DNA of 64,000 nucleotides from contig NZ_VKAB01000040.1 in assembly GCF_009769385.1 (NCBI RefSeq), forward strand, positions 1 to 64,000, read 5' to 3'. The notes beneath the pieces are model-generated. The model had not been told where the DNA came from, searched no databases, and was given only the letters and a program-made list of their open reading frames with translations. The position numbers and the translations under genes were made by a program. The stretch comes from Saccharothrix deserti. Its GTDB lineage: Bacteria; Actinomycetota; Actinomycetes; Mycobacteriales; Pseudonocardiaceae. The number at the start of each line of letters is the position of its first letter. The first letter of the stretch is position 1. Below are positions 55,501 through 64,000 of this stretch, piece by piece.

Positions 55501-56546
55501 CGGGCCGCGGCGAGCGTGTGCAGCTCGATCGCTTCGTCGATGTCTTTCGTCCGGGCCGTCACGCGGAAGCGCTGTGTCAGGGCTGAGGCGAGGTTCCCCA
55601 CCCGCGCGGGCCAGTTCACGTCGTCCGCCTGCGTCTGCCCGACGGCCTGACGTCCGTAGTGGACGGCCTCGTCGAGGCGCTTGATATCCGGGGAGAGCCC
55701 GTCGGCGACCCTCAGGGCCACCGACAGCCGGGACAGGAACCGGGGGTCGATTCGTCCGCCCGTGGCAGCGGCCGCGATCGCTTCTCGGCTGAGGGTCACC
55801 GCCTCCTCGATCGCCTCCACGTCCCCGTCTGCCTCTGCCTTCACCCGTAGGCAATCCGACAGCTGGTCGGCAAGAGTCGGCCAGTCCTCCGCAGGGCTGT
55901 TGGCCACGGCCAGACGTGCCGCCGCGATTGCCCCTTCAAGTTGCTCGGCCTCCCGGATCTGCATGTACGCCATCAAATGGTGAAAGGAGAGAGCCGAATG
56001 CGCGGCCACGAGGTGGTGCAGCAGTTCCTCTCGGTCGAGGTCTGCGGGGTCGGTAGGAACTGCTGCTGCGCCTTCCAGCAGATCGACGGCCAGGAAGAGC
56101 GACTCGGGATCACTGGTCCGGTGGTAGTGGTCGAGCTTCCGAGAGCCGTGGTCGAGAGCGAGGTCGGGGGAGGCTTCGATGAACGTCCGCAGGGTCATGT
56201 GCGGGACGGAGGCAGGATCGGACTGGTATGTCAGAAACAGGAAGTACATGGCCAGCCCGCGTTCGGCGCCGCCCGACTCCTCGGGCAGGACTTCGGCTCG
56301 CATGAACTGGAGCCACCCGAAGGCGGTGATCACCTCCAGGTCGAGGTCGTCGAGGAGTACCTCCCGTCCCTCTCCGGGGTGATCCAGCCCTGTATGGCCG
56401 GCGAGATGGTTGCGCGCGATGTCGGTCTCGGTCGAGAACAGCGCCCGAACGAACTCGCCGACGGCACCCTGGTTCGGCTCGGCGAGAAGCCGTTGGTACT
56501 GCTCGATGAGCAGCACGACCCGGGCGACAGCCTCGTCCCGTGTCAT
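52503..56546 (-). CDS. TPR-repeat protein with C-terminal CHAT (caspase-like) protease domain
   Basis: A 1,347-residue protein. The first ~950 residues are tandem helical repeats with TPR-like character (recurring [LI]DEAI.L.R.A patterns). The last ~300 are a CHAT domain: catalytic His1219 in VHFACHG and Cys1260 in FLSACSTAQGG, followed by YTLPDEAITIASAFLLAG and VATLWPIYD. CHAT proteases are linked to signalling, programmed cell death and phage defence (for example the Craspase peptidase and other conflict systems). ATG 56546 overlaps the stop of the upstream small membrane protein. The target protein is unknown. Confidence 0.9.
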   Translation of the reverse strand: MTRDEAVARVVLLIEQYQRLLAEPNQGAVGEFVRALFSTETDIARNHLAGHTGLDHPGEGREVLLDDLDLEVITAFGWLQFMRAEVLPEESGGAERGLAMYFLFLTYQSDPASVPHMTLRTFIEASPDLALDHGSRKLDHYHRTSDPESLFLAVDLLEGAAAVPTDPADLDREELLHHLVAAHSALSFHHLMAYMQIREAEQLEGAIAAARLAVANSPAEDWPTLADQLSDCLRVKAEADGDVEAIEEAVTLSREAIAAAATGGRIDPRFLSRLSVALRVADGLSPDIKRLDEAVHYGRQAVGQTQADDVNWPARVGNLASALTQRFRVTARTKDIDEAIELHTLAAARQRPEDPDPGMAYSNLCEALRLRFLPTTDATGHERAVEAARRAVAVTPAQHVHYGMYCGNLAVALTALMDLTGDENHVEEAVRMARTAFAVTPPGHPEHHTRLGGLLGVLRKSYRAGDIGALDECLTLSRRGLADLSPSHPAYPSVLANHAGLLVECHRLTDSPDLLTEAVDSLRKAGEAVTPDRFGKARILRALVNSWKEAIAVGEASPDDLARLIPVIREVLKTAEPTSAEHSELLVALVDGLTFLVQLDPRPDLLDEAVAAASELTRSGTDHHVHVTEYLIAISEPFLRLFETYSDHTALDEAIRALRRAHELLGGLDQSRADVAHRLCVMLIAAKGFRGPTALTDAIRFARQAVELLPPGSPRQLNARTALSSALQDHAIMTGNMRHLRESLEISRALVEQTPEGTDELDSYRFDLALGLQILADREGEPQHLDEAIRIFRALAADRAVDDVKRSRRLFHLGRLHLDRYRATANAADHRAAIAAFAEAARLPNASPLQRLTAARSSGQLNHERRDWAAATSDYALAVDQLPFAVGPRLTDEARETMLSDTTGIAIAAASCALESGDPLRAVQLLEAGRATLITQALDLRGLLSAVREHAPHLAAQWQQLWGASAASADETLTRRHRRAAWWNGLRKDLLALPGVERLLAQPSRQALTDAAADGPLVVINSYGSRTDAIVITENDVDALRLPLSEEDAAHAVNTLLRMESDVNIKDRAAGKLFEILEWLWDCTAQPVLRTLGMGNPHSPAEAPRLWWCPTGVFTFLPLAAAGHHGTTDTVLDHVVSSFTPTIRALVHARSRRPARTDTFLGVAVPDARGWPSLPGVKRETEFLRGIFPDGVFLADTDAARHQVLTQLTDADRVHFACHGVTDPYRPSSSRLILHSGAELRVGDISQLELNADLAFLSACSTAQGGYTLPDEAITIASAFLLAGYRNAVATLWPIYDTEAPRTTQDFYQALTSTTEPARALHQALHRARTRNPDRPDTWSSYVHYGA

Positions 56547-56992
56547 CTACCGATGCCCTCCTCGGGGAGATCGTCGGTCGTCGCCTCGATGCTCCCCGTG
56601 GGCGGATCGGCTACCGGCTCGATCACCCAGGCGCCACGAGCGTAATCCTTCCGGACCAGCAGCCACGCGTCGTCGTCGATCGGAAGCCGCAGGTTGAGAA
56701 TGGCCGTCGCCTGCGCGGCCGTCAGATCGGCGGGCAATTGGAAGATCACGCGACGCACCGTGTCGACCAGGACGACCTGGCCGTCGTCCAACAGCTTCTC
56801 CTCGGCGGTCTTGGCTTTCCCTCCCGGCAGGATCCTGCGTAACCACGCGTAGAGATCCTCTCCGACCTTCCCCGCCATGCCTTCAAGCAGGGGCAGGAAC
56901 ACGGATCCGGCCAAGAACGAGAGAAGGACTGTCCCGATCGAACGGGTAGGGCCTGCTGTCTCGGACGGCTGCGTGATGGGTTCGTGTTTCAC
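56543..56992 (-). CDS. Small membrane-anchored protein coupled to the CHAT gene
   Basis: A 149-residue protein. One hydrophobic segment near the N-terminus (IGTVLLSFLAGSVFLPLL) is followed by a cytoplasmic basic stretch and a small alpha/beta domain (DGQVVLVDTVRRVIFQLP ... LPIDDDAWLLVRKDY). I do not recognise a family. GTG 56992 is the likely start, with GGCGGA just upstream. Its stop overlaps the CHAT start (ATGA), so the two are made together. It could tether or regulate the TPR-CHAT protein. Confidence 0.75.
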   Translation of the reverse strand: MKHEPITQPSETAGPTRSIGTVLLSFLAGSVFLPLLEGMAGKVGEDLYAWLRRILPGGKAKTAEEKLLDDGQVVLVDTVRRVIFQLPADLTAAQATAILNLRLPIDDDAWLLVRKDYARGAWVIEPVADPPTGSIEATTDDLPEEGIGR

Positions 56993-57383
56993 TCCGCCAT
57001 GATGCCGGGGAGACGCCGGTCTCGTCCGATCCTTCAGGAACGCCGGCCCGATCGGAGCAGAGCGGCTACAAGCAGTGACGCCCGCGAACGTCCTGGGCGA
57101 TAGGACAACCCGTTCCGGGTGGTCGGCGGGCGCACGCCGCGACAAAAGCGCGGAGTTCGCGGCAATTGCCGTCCGCGCTGTCGACCACCGTGCCGACGCC
57201 ATCGCGAAGGCAGCCGAGGGCGCTGCGGACACCGGTGACTTCGACCGGTCCGAGGTGCCCATCCGGGTCCACGACGCCTGCAAGGGCGGTGGTCGCCGTC
57301 GGTGGGGATGAACGGGGCCGGCGGCGTGCCGACTCCTCCGCCGATAAGCGGGTTTGGGCGCAGCCTTCGGATAGTCTGAAGTC
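56993..57383. other. Gap with possible small minus-strand ORF
   Basis: 391 bases. Minus-strand codons from about 57,290 to 57,066 have strongly GC-biased third positions and read DGHLGPVEVTGVRSALGCLR, which suggests a short gene or the end of one, but no ribosome site or family can be given. The promoter for the CHAT unit should also lie here. Confidence 0.35.
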
Positions 57384-58073
57384 GTGGGTACGGACCGTTC
57401 CAGCGTGAGGGCGACGGCCGCTGAAGGTGTGCGGGATGCGCTCGGGATAGAGCCGACAGTGGACGCCCTGCTGGACAGGCTCAGCCGGCAAGTGGGATCC
57501 CACGAGGTCGATGTGGTGGTCGCGACTGTTCGCCGTTCTCCTCTCGATAGGCGGTGCTGTTCGCTGGCCGGGGTTGCGGCCGCGTCGCTGGCCATTGACT
57601 ACCTCGCCGCCAGTTGGTGGCACGAACCCCGTAGGCGCACGATCACGAGTGGCGCGCCGGGCGATGACCGTTCACCCGCCGTGTTGCTCAGGTCCGAAAT
57701 CGGCTCGACATCGGTCGGCTCCGGACCCTCATACCCTGGTGCGGAAGTGCTCGGCATGTGGGCGGCAGACGACGTCGCGGATCACCTGTGGGGCGCACCG
57801 GTTGCCTACGTGGACATGAATTCGTCGCAACCGGTGGATCGTGTGCCCGCTCCCCGGAACAGTCAGCCCGGTGACCGGCTCCTCTTGGCGTGGGATCCGG
57901 GATGCCGGGTCGAGGCCGTGGTCGAGGAGCGGGGCACTGGAACGTTGGGTACCAGGCTCGACGGTGCCCTTCGTTACTCACCGACCGCGGACCTCCGGTG
58001 GAACTGGGCTACCGCCACGGAACCCGGTCCGCACCGACTACCTGGCGAACCACCGGACGAGTCCACAGGGTAG
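57384..58073 (+). CDS. Hypothetical protein
   Basis: 229 codons from GTG 57384, with moderate codon bias. The N-terminal half looks helical (AAEGVRDALGIEPTVDALLD), and the C-terminal half is rich in Pro/Gly/Asp. No domain, signal or membrane segment was recognised. The codon bias is weaker between ~57,540 and 57,700, so a frameshift inside a longer protein is possible. No operon partner. Confidence 0.4.
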   Translation: MGTDRSSVRATAAEGVRDALGIEPTVDALLDRLSRQVGSHEVDVVVATVRRSPLDRRCCSLAGVAAASLAIDYLAASWWHEPRRRTITSGAPGDDRSPAVLLRSEIGSTSVGSGPSYPGAEVLGMWAADDVADHLWGAPVAYVDMNSSQPVDRVPAPRNSQPGDRLLLAWDPGCRVEAVVEERGTGTLGTRLDGALRYSPTADLRWNWATATEPGPHRLPGEPPDESTG

Positions 58074-58229
58074 GACGGCGTCAAGCACCCTCATCTGCCG
58101 CTGATGCCGTGCCGGTTGGGCAGGTTGGGCAGGTTGGTGAGGCTGTGTCCGTCGATGGGTTGTCCGGGGACTCTGCCGGGAAACAGCCGGCGGGGTGTGT
58201 TCGGTCCGTGGGAGATCATCAGTGGGGCC

Positions 58230-58605
58230 GGCGGCCCGGAGGCAAGGTCTTGGAGCAGGGCGCCGAGGCGTGGCGGCAGCAGCACCGGGTGGCGGCCGAC
58301 CGTCAGGTAGGTGTCGTCTCCCTTCACCTGCTGATCGCTCTGGGGACGGAGGCGGCGATGGTCGGGTTCCGGGTCCGCTACACCCTGGCCACGAAGTTGG
58401 TCAACGAGCTGGCCGAGGCCGCCGACGACAAGGTGTTGACCAAGACCATCGCCCGTTACGGGCGTGTCGATCTTTATGCATCGACGAACTGGGCTACGTG
58501 GAGCTGGACCGGCGCGGCGCCGAGCTGCTGTTCCAGGTCCTGACCGAGCGCCAAGAGAAGAACTCGGTCGCGATCGCGTCCAACGAGTCCTTCGCGAAAG
58601 CGCAC
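58230..58605 (+). mobile_element. IS21-family helper ATPase (IstB) remnant
   Basis: Plus-strand pieces in two frames: VRYTLATKLVNELAEAADD with LTKTIARYGRVDL, then after a frameshift near 58,480 IDELGYVELDRRGAELLFQV and KNSVAIASNESF. This is the AAA+ core of IstB (Walker B is IDELGY). The Walker A start and the C-terminus are missing. No IstA is nearby. Confidence 0.75.
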
Positions 58606-58660
58606 ATGTTCGCGCGAACCTGTGTCAGGCGCTGCCGAAACTCGACAGGTTCAACCTGGC

Positions 58661-59134
58661 TCAGTCATGACCGCCGGACGGGAGGAGGAGGAAATGGCGT
58701 ACGTCGGCGGCCAGGGCGGCCATTTGTTCACCGGCTTCTTGCCGGGTGGTGATGGAGGCTTCCCAGGTGTCGCGCGAGTTCCAGGGGCGGAGGGTCCAGG
58801 TCAGGCTGACGTGGCCTCCGGAGTGGAATACCGCGCGGAGCGCGAGGTGGTTGACGCTCCAGACGCGCTCGCCGTCCCAGCCGCGGAAGTCGTCGGCCAG
58901 TCCTTCCAGGAAGCGGGCGAGGTCGTCATCCCATACCCGTACTTCTCCGCCGTCGACGCGGGCGTTCAACCCGCCGGCTTGGGCGATGACGCTGAACGCC
59001 ACCCCGTACTGGTCGGGGAAGTATCGGTCGACGAGCCTGATGACCACGTTGGGATCCTCGCGGCACCGGACCACCACCTCGGGTGACTCGACCGGTTCGA
59101 CGTGTTCTGGGCTCACTGGCTGAATGATAGGCAT
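58661..59134 (-). CDS. DUF6228-like hypothetical protein
   Basis: A 157-residue protein. Landmarks such as VWDDDLARFLEGLADDFRGW, SVNHLALRAVFHSGGHVSL and TWTLRPW are typical of small actinomycete immunity-like or DUF6228 proteins (family assignment moderate). There is no signal or membrane segment. ATG 59134 is the first start in frame. It sits between IstB and recombinase remnants, which suggests an accessory, mobile region. Confidence 0.65.
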   Translation of the reverse strand: MPIIQPVSPEHVEPVESPEVVVRCREDPNVVIRLVDRYFPDQYGVAFSVIAQAGGLNARVDGGEVRVWDDDLARFLEGLADDFRGWDGERVWSVNHLALRAVFHSGGHVSLTWTLRPWNSRDTWEASITTRQEAGEQMAALAADVRHFLLLPSGGHD

Positions 59135-59149
59135 TCCCTTGGGGCTGTC

Positions 59150-59690
59150 ATTCTGAATTCCGTGGAGGCAGCCGGTCGGCGTCGATGTGGTCGGCGAGGT
59201 AGATCAGTGGCGCTTGGGGTCCATGCCGAACGCTGCCGCGACGAGTTTCGGGTCCATGGTGTTGACCAGGTCGACCAGGCGGGTGCTGCGGATCATGCGG
59301 GGTGAGAGCCCGCAGCCGTCGAGGACGTGGCTGAGATAGGCGGTCGAGGCGGGTCCCCGCCCGGCCTTGGTGCCCTTGGTGACGATGACATGCGGATTGT
59401 CCGTTGCCGGTCGCGGTGGACCAGGCAGCGTTGCAGCACGGCCCAGCCGGCGGGATCGAGCGGAACCGGGTGCGGCCGGTTGCCCAGCCGCAGGGCCTGG
59501 GCCTGGTGCCTTCTCCGCCGGCAGCCGCCGCGGCCGGGGCCCGGACGTGTGAGCTCCCTTGCCGAACCGGACATGCAGCTTGCCGAACGGCCCTCGGGTG
59601 AAGTGCACGTCCGGGCTGTCCAACGAGGACGCCTCCTCCGGGCGTGCGGCACACTGCCGCGGATGAGTCGTACCGTCGTTCCGCTCTACC
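59150..59690 (-). mobile_element. Tyrosine-type recombinase remnant
   Basis: The C-terminus reads KAGRGPASTAYLSHVLDGCG, then SPRMIRSTRLVDLVNTMDPK and LVAAAFGM, a C-terminal pattern found in actinomycete integrase-like recombinases. Upstream pieces (RFGKGAHTSGPRPR) are in other frames, with breaks near 59,420-59,560. The N-terminus is absent. It is decayed. Confidence 0.65.
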
Positions 59691-59761
59691 ACTGCGAAGT
59701 CTGCTCGAAGCCGGGGCAGGCGGTCTAGACTCGACGGGCGACCTTGCGAAGGAGTTGCGCA

Positions 59762-60214
59762 GTGGGCGACGAATCGTTGTTCTACCGACCGAAAAACCCG
59801 CTGGTCAGCACCGTCGGCGCGCTTTTGGGCGGACCGACGCCGAGCCGCACGGGTGACCCGGCTGTGCGTTTCGACCCCAACGGGGTCGAGTATCACGAGT
59901 CGTACGGACGTGGGCCAATTACTCGCCTGGGGTGGAAGGAAGTCCGTGCGGTCGCGGTTCTGCCCGGACCGGTTGAGGGCCGTCAGGCCTTGTGCGTGTA
60001 CCCGTTTCATGAGCTACCGGAACCCGATATCCCAGTCAGCGAGCTGTGGACTGGTTCCGGGCCAGGCCTCGCGATCCATTTTACGTCGTTGTTCGGCACG
60101 CCGATCGCAGTGCATTGGCATCACGTGCGAGGTCCGTCGCTGGAGAAACTTGCCAAGCACCTGCCAGCCTGGACCGAGGGGCGGATAGCTCTAACTTCGG
60201 CACGCCCAGCCTGA
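59762..60214 (+). CDS. Hypothetical protein
   Basis: 150 residues from GTG 59762, with AAGGAG upstream. The translation (VRFDPNGVEYHESYGRGP ... TRLGWKEVRAV) resembles a PH-like or YcxB-type beta-rich domain in which a 'genuine' strand pair surrounds W-x-E-V; this is only a structural impression. There is no signal peptide. Codon use is less biased than in neighbours, as often in accessory genes. Confidence 0.6.
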   Translation: MGDESLFYRPKNPLVSTVGALLGGPTPSRTGDPAVRFDPNGVEYHESYGRGPITRLGWKEVRAVAVLPGPVEGRQALCVYPFHELPEPDIPVSELWTGSGPGLAIHFTSLFGTPIAVHWHHVRGPSLEKLAKHLPAWTEGRIALTSARPA

Positions 60215-60491
60215 GGTTCGGTGAGCAACGATCGGAACCCGGTGTGCCACCAACGTTGGAGGCGTGATGTGGAGGTAGTCGCTGCTGGGGGTCCGACTTG
60301 GCTCGGCGGGCCAGCGAACAGCAGCAGGAGCAGCGGGTCCGCCTCGGATCATGATCCGCATCACCAGTCTCCGACTCACCGGACGGGCGGGGAAACAGCT
60401 TTCAGGACACGCGACCACCAGGACTTCCACACGCGGCATGATCACCCCCGAAGAACTTCCGAAAGCGACCACCAAGTCACCGGCATTGGGC

Positions 60492-61267
60492 CTAGGCGGC
60501 GCGCCTGCGCAGCAGCAGGCCGCCGGCCACGAGCGTCGCGGCGGCCCACCCGGCGGTCACTCCGAGACCGGCCCAAGGGGCTATGGGCAGGCTAGGGAGA
60601 TCGGTGGTGGCCTGGATGGCGAGCCCGGCGCTCATCGGCCCGATCTGCTGGAGCAGGCGCTGCCAGTGCGGATCGCCGATCGCCTGGGAGAGGATGGGGA
60701 CGAGGTAAAGCAGCCGAGGACAACCCCGATGCTGGTCGCGGGGTCCCGCACGATGGTGGCGACGCCGAGGCTGAGCAGGGCGATCAGGGCGAGGTAGAGG
60801 ATCGACCCGACGGTCGCACGCAGCGTAGGCCCGTCGGCCAGGGACAGGGCCGGGTAGCCGCGGGCAGCCGTGAAGCCGTGGCCGGGCAGGACGAGCCGCC
60901 CAGCCAGCAGCGACCCGAGAACCGCGACGGTCCCGGCCGCGGCCACGATGCAGGTGAGGGTGACGGCTTTGGCTGCGAGGACGGTGACCCGACGCGGCAT
61001 CGCCGCCAGGGTGGTGCGGATCATGCCCGAGTTGTACTCGCCGCTGATGATCTGCACGGCCAGGATGGCGATCAGCGCTTGGCCCAGGTAAACGCCGGTG
61101 AGGCTGAGCTTGGTGGTGTCGTCGCGGCAACCGGCGGCGTCGCAGGTCATCATCGAGGTCACCGCGACGCTCAGGGCGACGGTCAGCACGATGGTTCCCA
61201 GCAGCAGCCACCGGGGGCCGGCGACGGTGCGTATCTTCGTCCACTCCGCGTGCAGGGCCGGTCTCAT
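60492..61267 (-). pseudogene. ABC-2 family permease, single frameshift
   Basis: A membrane protein of the ABC-2 permease type. From ATG 61267: AEWTKIRTVAGPRWLLLG, ISGEYNSGMIRTTLAAMPRR (family hallmark), several membrane helices. Near 60,718 one base appears lost (GGC-CTG expected, GG-CTG found); the rest continues in the next frame with LLYLVPILSQAIGDPHW to the end at 60,492 (GGLLLRRRAA). The start overlaps the stop of a second permease. No ATPase gene is left. Confidence 0.78.
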
Positions 61268-62275
61268 GCGTCCCTCCTGTGGAGGAGGACGGCCGCTGCG
61301 GCCAGGCTCACGACCGCGTAGCCGGCCAGGACGGCGTACCCCGCCCACGGCGCCAGCGGGTAGTAGCCGTTGTACGGCGTGTAAATGCTTGTGACCTGGT
61401 GGTACGGCACAAGCGTCTGCTGGACGGCGAAGGCCGCGGCCGGTGTCACCCGGGCCAGCCAGTCCGACACGCCGGCGGGCATGAACGGGTTGGCGATCAG
61501 GAGGTAGGGCAGCGCGGTGGCCGCGATGACGGTGGTGATCGCCCCGGCACTGCGCCGGAACATGGTGCCGACGGCGAGAGCCAGGACCGAGGCGGTCGCG
61601 AGCAGCGCCGCGGTCCCGAGCACCAACCGTAGTTCGGTTGAAGACGTCACCGGGAAGATGTACACGCCGTTGGCCCGCGCGAGCCGTTCGCCGAGCGGCA
61701 GCGCGATGGCCGCGCCCGCCAGCCCGGCGGCGAAGGTGACGGTGCCCAGCACGATGGCCTTGGCCGCCAGCACCCGGCTCCGTCTCGGGCTGGCGGCCAA
61801 GGTGACGTGGATCAGGGCCTGCCGGTATTCGGCGGTGATGAACAGCGTCCCCACGACGATCAGCGCGATCAGCGCGGCGAACGTGCCGGTGAGGATGTCT
61901 CGGAGGGTGCCACCGGTTGGCAGGGTTTCGCGAACGGCGGGCGCTATGTCGCCGGCGCCGGTCACCGTGAAGCGGCCGTCGGATTCCGTGAACGAACCCG
62001 ACGTGTTCTGCGGGTAGCCGGCGAAGGTGGGGGATTCGGGCCCCACCTGGTCACCTGCCCAGTCACCACCGGCCCGGCTTCCCTGGATGCGAAGATCTTC
62101 GAAGACGGCCGTGGACATGCTGCCGCGCGTGCCTTTGCCGTGCACGGAAGGCGGAGATGCGACGAACAGCCCGACTTGCGCGGCCGGTCCGAGCCCGCTC
62201 ACGTGCGCAGTGCCCACCGTGGTCCAGTGCGTGCCGTCGGCGGAGGCATGGCCGGTGATCGCGTCGCAGGAGTGC
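61264..62275 (-). pseudogene. ABC-2 family permease with extracytoplasmic domain, 5'-truncated
   Basis: The frame carries part of an extracytoplasmic domain (GTHWTTVGTAHVSGLGP, VGLFVASPP), then membrane helices with ITAEYRQALIHVTLAASPRR, and ends in VLLHRRDA. It has no proper start: upstream of ~62,275 the sequence becomes the antisense of a histidine kinase gene. The N-terminal membrane part is lost. It is coupled to the frameshifted permease downstream. Confidence 0.7.
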
Positions 62276-62284
62276 TCGCCTCCC

Positions 62285-62739
62285 GCCGCGACCAAGCAAC
62301 ACAGCGAGGCATCGACCTCGCCGAACACCTCACGCCCGCGGTGACGACCGGCGACCCGAGACTGATCGAAAGCCTCATCGCCAACCTCATCGACAACGCC
62401 ATCCGCCACAACCATCCGGACGGGCACGTGGAGATCACCACGCAGACTTCCGGTACACAGGTGACCCTTACGGTCACCAACAGCGGGCCAGTCATCCCGG
62501 ACACCCAGATCCAGCGACTCTTCCAACCCTTCCAGAGACTGGCGCCCGACCGTAACGGCCGCCGCGACGGCTACGGTCTCGGCCTCGCCATCGTCAACGC
62601 CGTCGCCCAAGCGCACCACGCCACCCTCACCACCAGCGCACGCCCCGAGGGCGGCCTGTCCATCACCGTGCGGTTCGCGCACGCATCTCATCCGAACCTC
62701 CAACATCGAGGGGACAATTACGCACGGCTCGCGACGTGA
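62285..62739 (+). pseudogene. C-terminal remnant of a sensor histidine kinase
   Basis: About 150 codons of a HATPase_c domain: N-box NLIDNAIRHNHPDGH, LTVTNSGPVIP (G1), FQPFQRLA (F-box), GYGLGLAIVNAVAQAHH (G2). The sensor, HAMP and phospho-acceptor His parts are absent; the frame upstream is antisense of the permease. In many actinomycetes ABC-2 permeases lie beside such kinases, so a deletion joined the two. Confidence 0.75.
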
Positions 62740-62924
62740 ATACCGAGGGTGTGTCCGGGTTGTCAGTGGTCGCGGCCGAGGAGGATGTGGGGGGTAGCCC
62801 GCGGTTGATCGGCTCGCCGAGTTCGATGTCGAGGTCGGCGATGAACTTCTCCAGGCAGGCAGGCGGTCGCTCGGTGGGTGCGCCGGGTGCTCCGCGGTGA
62901 ACGCCGTGCCGGCTTCCGTGGAGT

Positions 62925-63327
62925 GCCGCACCAGATCCTGGGCTGGCACCACATGCTGTCCGGTTGGTATCCGCCGACCACGGCGGAGCACCTGCACCGG
63001 AACATGGTCGGGGACGGCCTGTTCCACCTGCTGTGCCTGCTCTTCGTCGTCGGTGGCGTGTGGCTGCTCAACCGGTCCGGCCCGCTCCAGGCGCGTGTGC
63101 TGTGGGGCGGCGTGCTGGCCGGCTGGGGTGCGTTCAACCTGGTCGAAGGAGTGGTCGACCACCACCTGCTCGGTGTGCACCACGTCCGTCCCGGCCCGCA
63201 CGAACTCGTCTACGACCTCGGTTTTCTCGGTTTGGGCGCGGTGTTGCCGGCAGTCGGCGTGGTGCTCGGGCGACCCGCTCGACGGCCGGCGAGGCGGTGG
63301 GTTCGAACGGACAAGACGTGGACGTGA
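62925..63327 (+). pseudogene. DUF2243 membrane protein, 5'-truncated
   Basis: Clear DUF2243 landmarks: HQILGWHHMLSGWYPPTT, GVLAGWGAFNLVEGVVDHH and HHVRPGP, with three remaining membrane helices. The family normally starts with one more helix ending in FxDGIxLHQ; here the sequence before HQILGWHH is unrelated. It is a partial gene, function unknown. Confidence 0.7.
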
Positions 63328-63575
63328 AGAGTGCGCGCAAGTCGGGTGTGGCCTGGGACGGTCTTGGGTGCCGGACGTTCTGCTGAGCCGTTGCACGTGC
63401 AGCACGCCGTTCGGTTGCCCGGGTCACCGCCGACCTTCGGGAAGTCCTTGCGCGAATGGCGGAACGAAACCGGCAGCATTGGAACGCCTTGCCCGGCGCG
63501 AGTGGGGCGCGGTAGTTTCGGCAGGTCTTGAATGGTTCAAACGGTCCATGCAGTGGACTGGAAGGGACCTGAATC

Positions 63576-64000
63576 GTGCGCAGACGATCAACGACGTTGT
63601 TAACCGCCCTCGCAAGCGCAGCCGTCGCATCCGTGGCCACGGCTCTGGTGGTCGGGTTACCGGCAGAGGCGCACGACACGGACAAGACCGGCGCCCGCCA
63701 TCTGGGCGATCCCGAATACGGTGTCTGTCGTGGCACGGATCCCCAGTGCTATCACAACTGGGGAAACTTCGATCCGAGCAAAGGAATCCGTGTTCTCGTG
63801 TACTCGCGGACGGGCGGACCGCGACACGCGAACCTCGGCCCTGCCTTACCTCCCGGGCTCAATCCGGCATTGTCCGACGCGAACGTGGCGCAGAAGGCGA
63901 TCGTGCGACTGGGCGAGCAGAACGGCTTCGCGGCCGACTGGACCGAGGACGTCACGCAGCTCGCTTCGGCGGGGGCACTGCTGAAGTACAACGCGGTGGT
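63576..64000 (+). CDS. Secreted ThuA-like domain protein, partial (runs off the window)
   Basis: GTG 63576 with GAAGGGAC upstream starts a signal peptide (RRRSTTLLTALASAAVASVA ... AEAHD). After a Cys-containing linker (YGVCRGTDPQCYHNWG) a ThuA-type domain begins: GIRVLVYSRTGGPRHANLG, VRLGEQNGFAADWTEDV, LLKYNAVV. ThuA-like domains occur in secreted sugar-related and glycosyl-hydrolase-associated proteins. The end is outside the window. Confidence 0.75.
   Translation, partial: MRRRSTTLLTALASAAVASVATALVVGLPAEAHDTDKTGARHLGDPEYGVCRGTDPQCYHNWGNFDPSKGIRVLVYSRTGGPRHANLGPALPPGLNPALSDANVAQKAIVRLGEQNGFAADWTEDVTQLASAGALLKYNAV

Noticed and set aside
58110-58135. Short repeats GGGCAGGTT (three copies) as a CRISPR-like or iteron element
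   Set aside because: Only three 9-base units in tandem with no spacers; ordinary low-complexity sequence.
1-64000. tRNA, rRNA, riboswitch or CRISPR array
   Set aside because: No cloverleaf-like segments, conserved rRNA stretches or regular repeat-spacer arrays were seen by eye; short RNAs could be missed without a covariance-model search.

Overview
The window is high-GC actinomycete DNA. Gene style, GC-rich third positions, short ATGA/GTGA stop-start overlaps and protein types suggest a filamentous Pseudonocardiales-like genome (Saccharothrix/Lentzea/Actinosynnema type); the genus is inference. It is rich in specialised-metabolism genes and in decayed genes and insertion-sequence remnants.

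Left part (1-22,500). The window opens on the 3' end of a modular type I polyketide synthase (ACP plus docking tail), coupled to a MmgE/PrpD protein, an alpha/beta hydrolase and an SCP2 protein: the edge of a polyketide cluster. Then come a secreted TAP-like peptidase, a large secreted subtilase broken by a 101-bp tandem duplication, a PLP-dependent dehydratase, a DnaQ-type exonuclease, methyltransferase and hydrolase genes, a TmrB-like P-loop protein, a hydrolase homologue lacking the whole catalytic triad, and a phosphotransferase. A PadR - DUF1048 - ABC exporter - serine hydrolase operon runs leftward from 21,209. Gene debris lies at 16,600-17,600 (tannase-like and beta-lactamase-like pieces) and 21,400-22,350 (CobW, alternative ribosomal protein S18, methyltransferase pieces).

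Centre (23,000-50,412): the most interesting locus. It encodes a yersiniabactin-like assembly line in two megasynthases: ArCP-Cy-A(Cys)-PCP-Cy-PCP (45,136-50,412) and KS-AT-KR-ACP-Cy-PCP-Cy*-PCP-TE (26,164-34,449). Around them sit a stand-alone methyltransferase, an MFS exporter, a lipoprotein/permease/(permease-ATPase-ATPase fusion) importer, a KAS III-like enzyme, a GliT-like dithiol/FAD oxidoreductase and a pair of ABC exporter-fold proteins resembling YbtP/YbtQ. Each transcription unit is preceded by a GACAAT-type palindrome resembling actinobacterial Zur boxes (23,009; 24,893; 26,083; 45,058). The simplest reading is a zinc-repressed thiazoline metallophore system with its own export and import; zinc specificity and product structure are inference.

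Right part (50,413-64,000). Two transposase remnants and a methyltransferase mark the cluster edge. A coupled pair follows: a small membrane-anchored protein and a 1,347-residue TPR-CHAT protease-like protein, a likely signalling or defence module. After that come hypothetical genes, IstB and tyrosine-recombinase remnants, two broken ABC-2 permeases, a histidine kinase tail joined head-on to one of them, a 5'-truncated DUF2243 gene, and at the edge the start of a secreted ThuA-like protein. No tRNA, rRNA or CRISPR array was seen.
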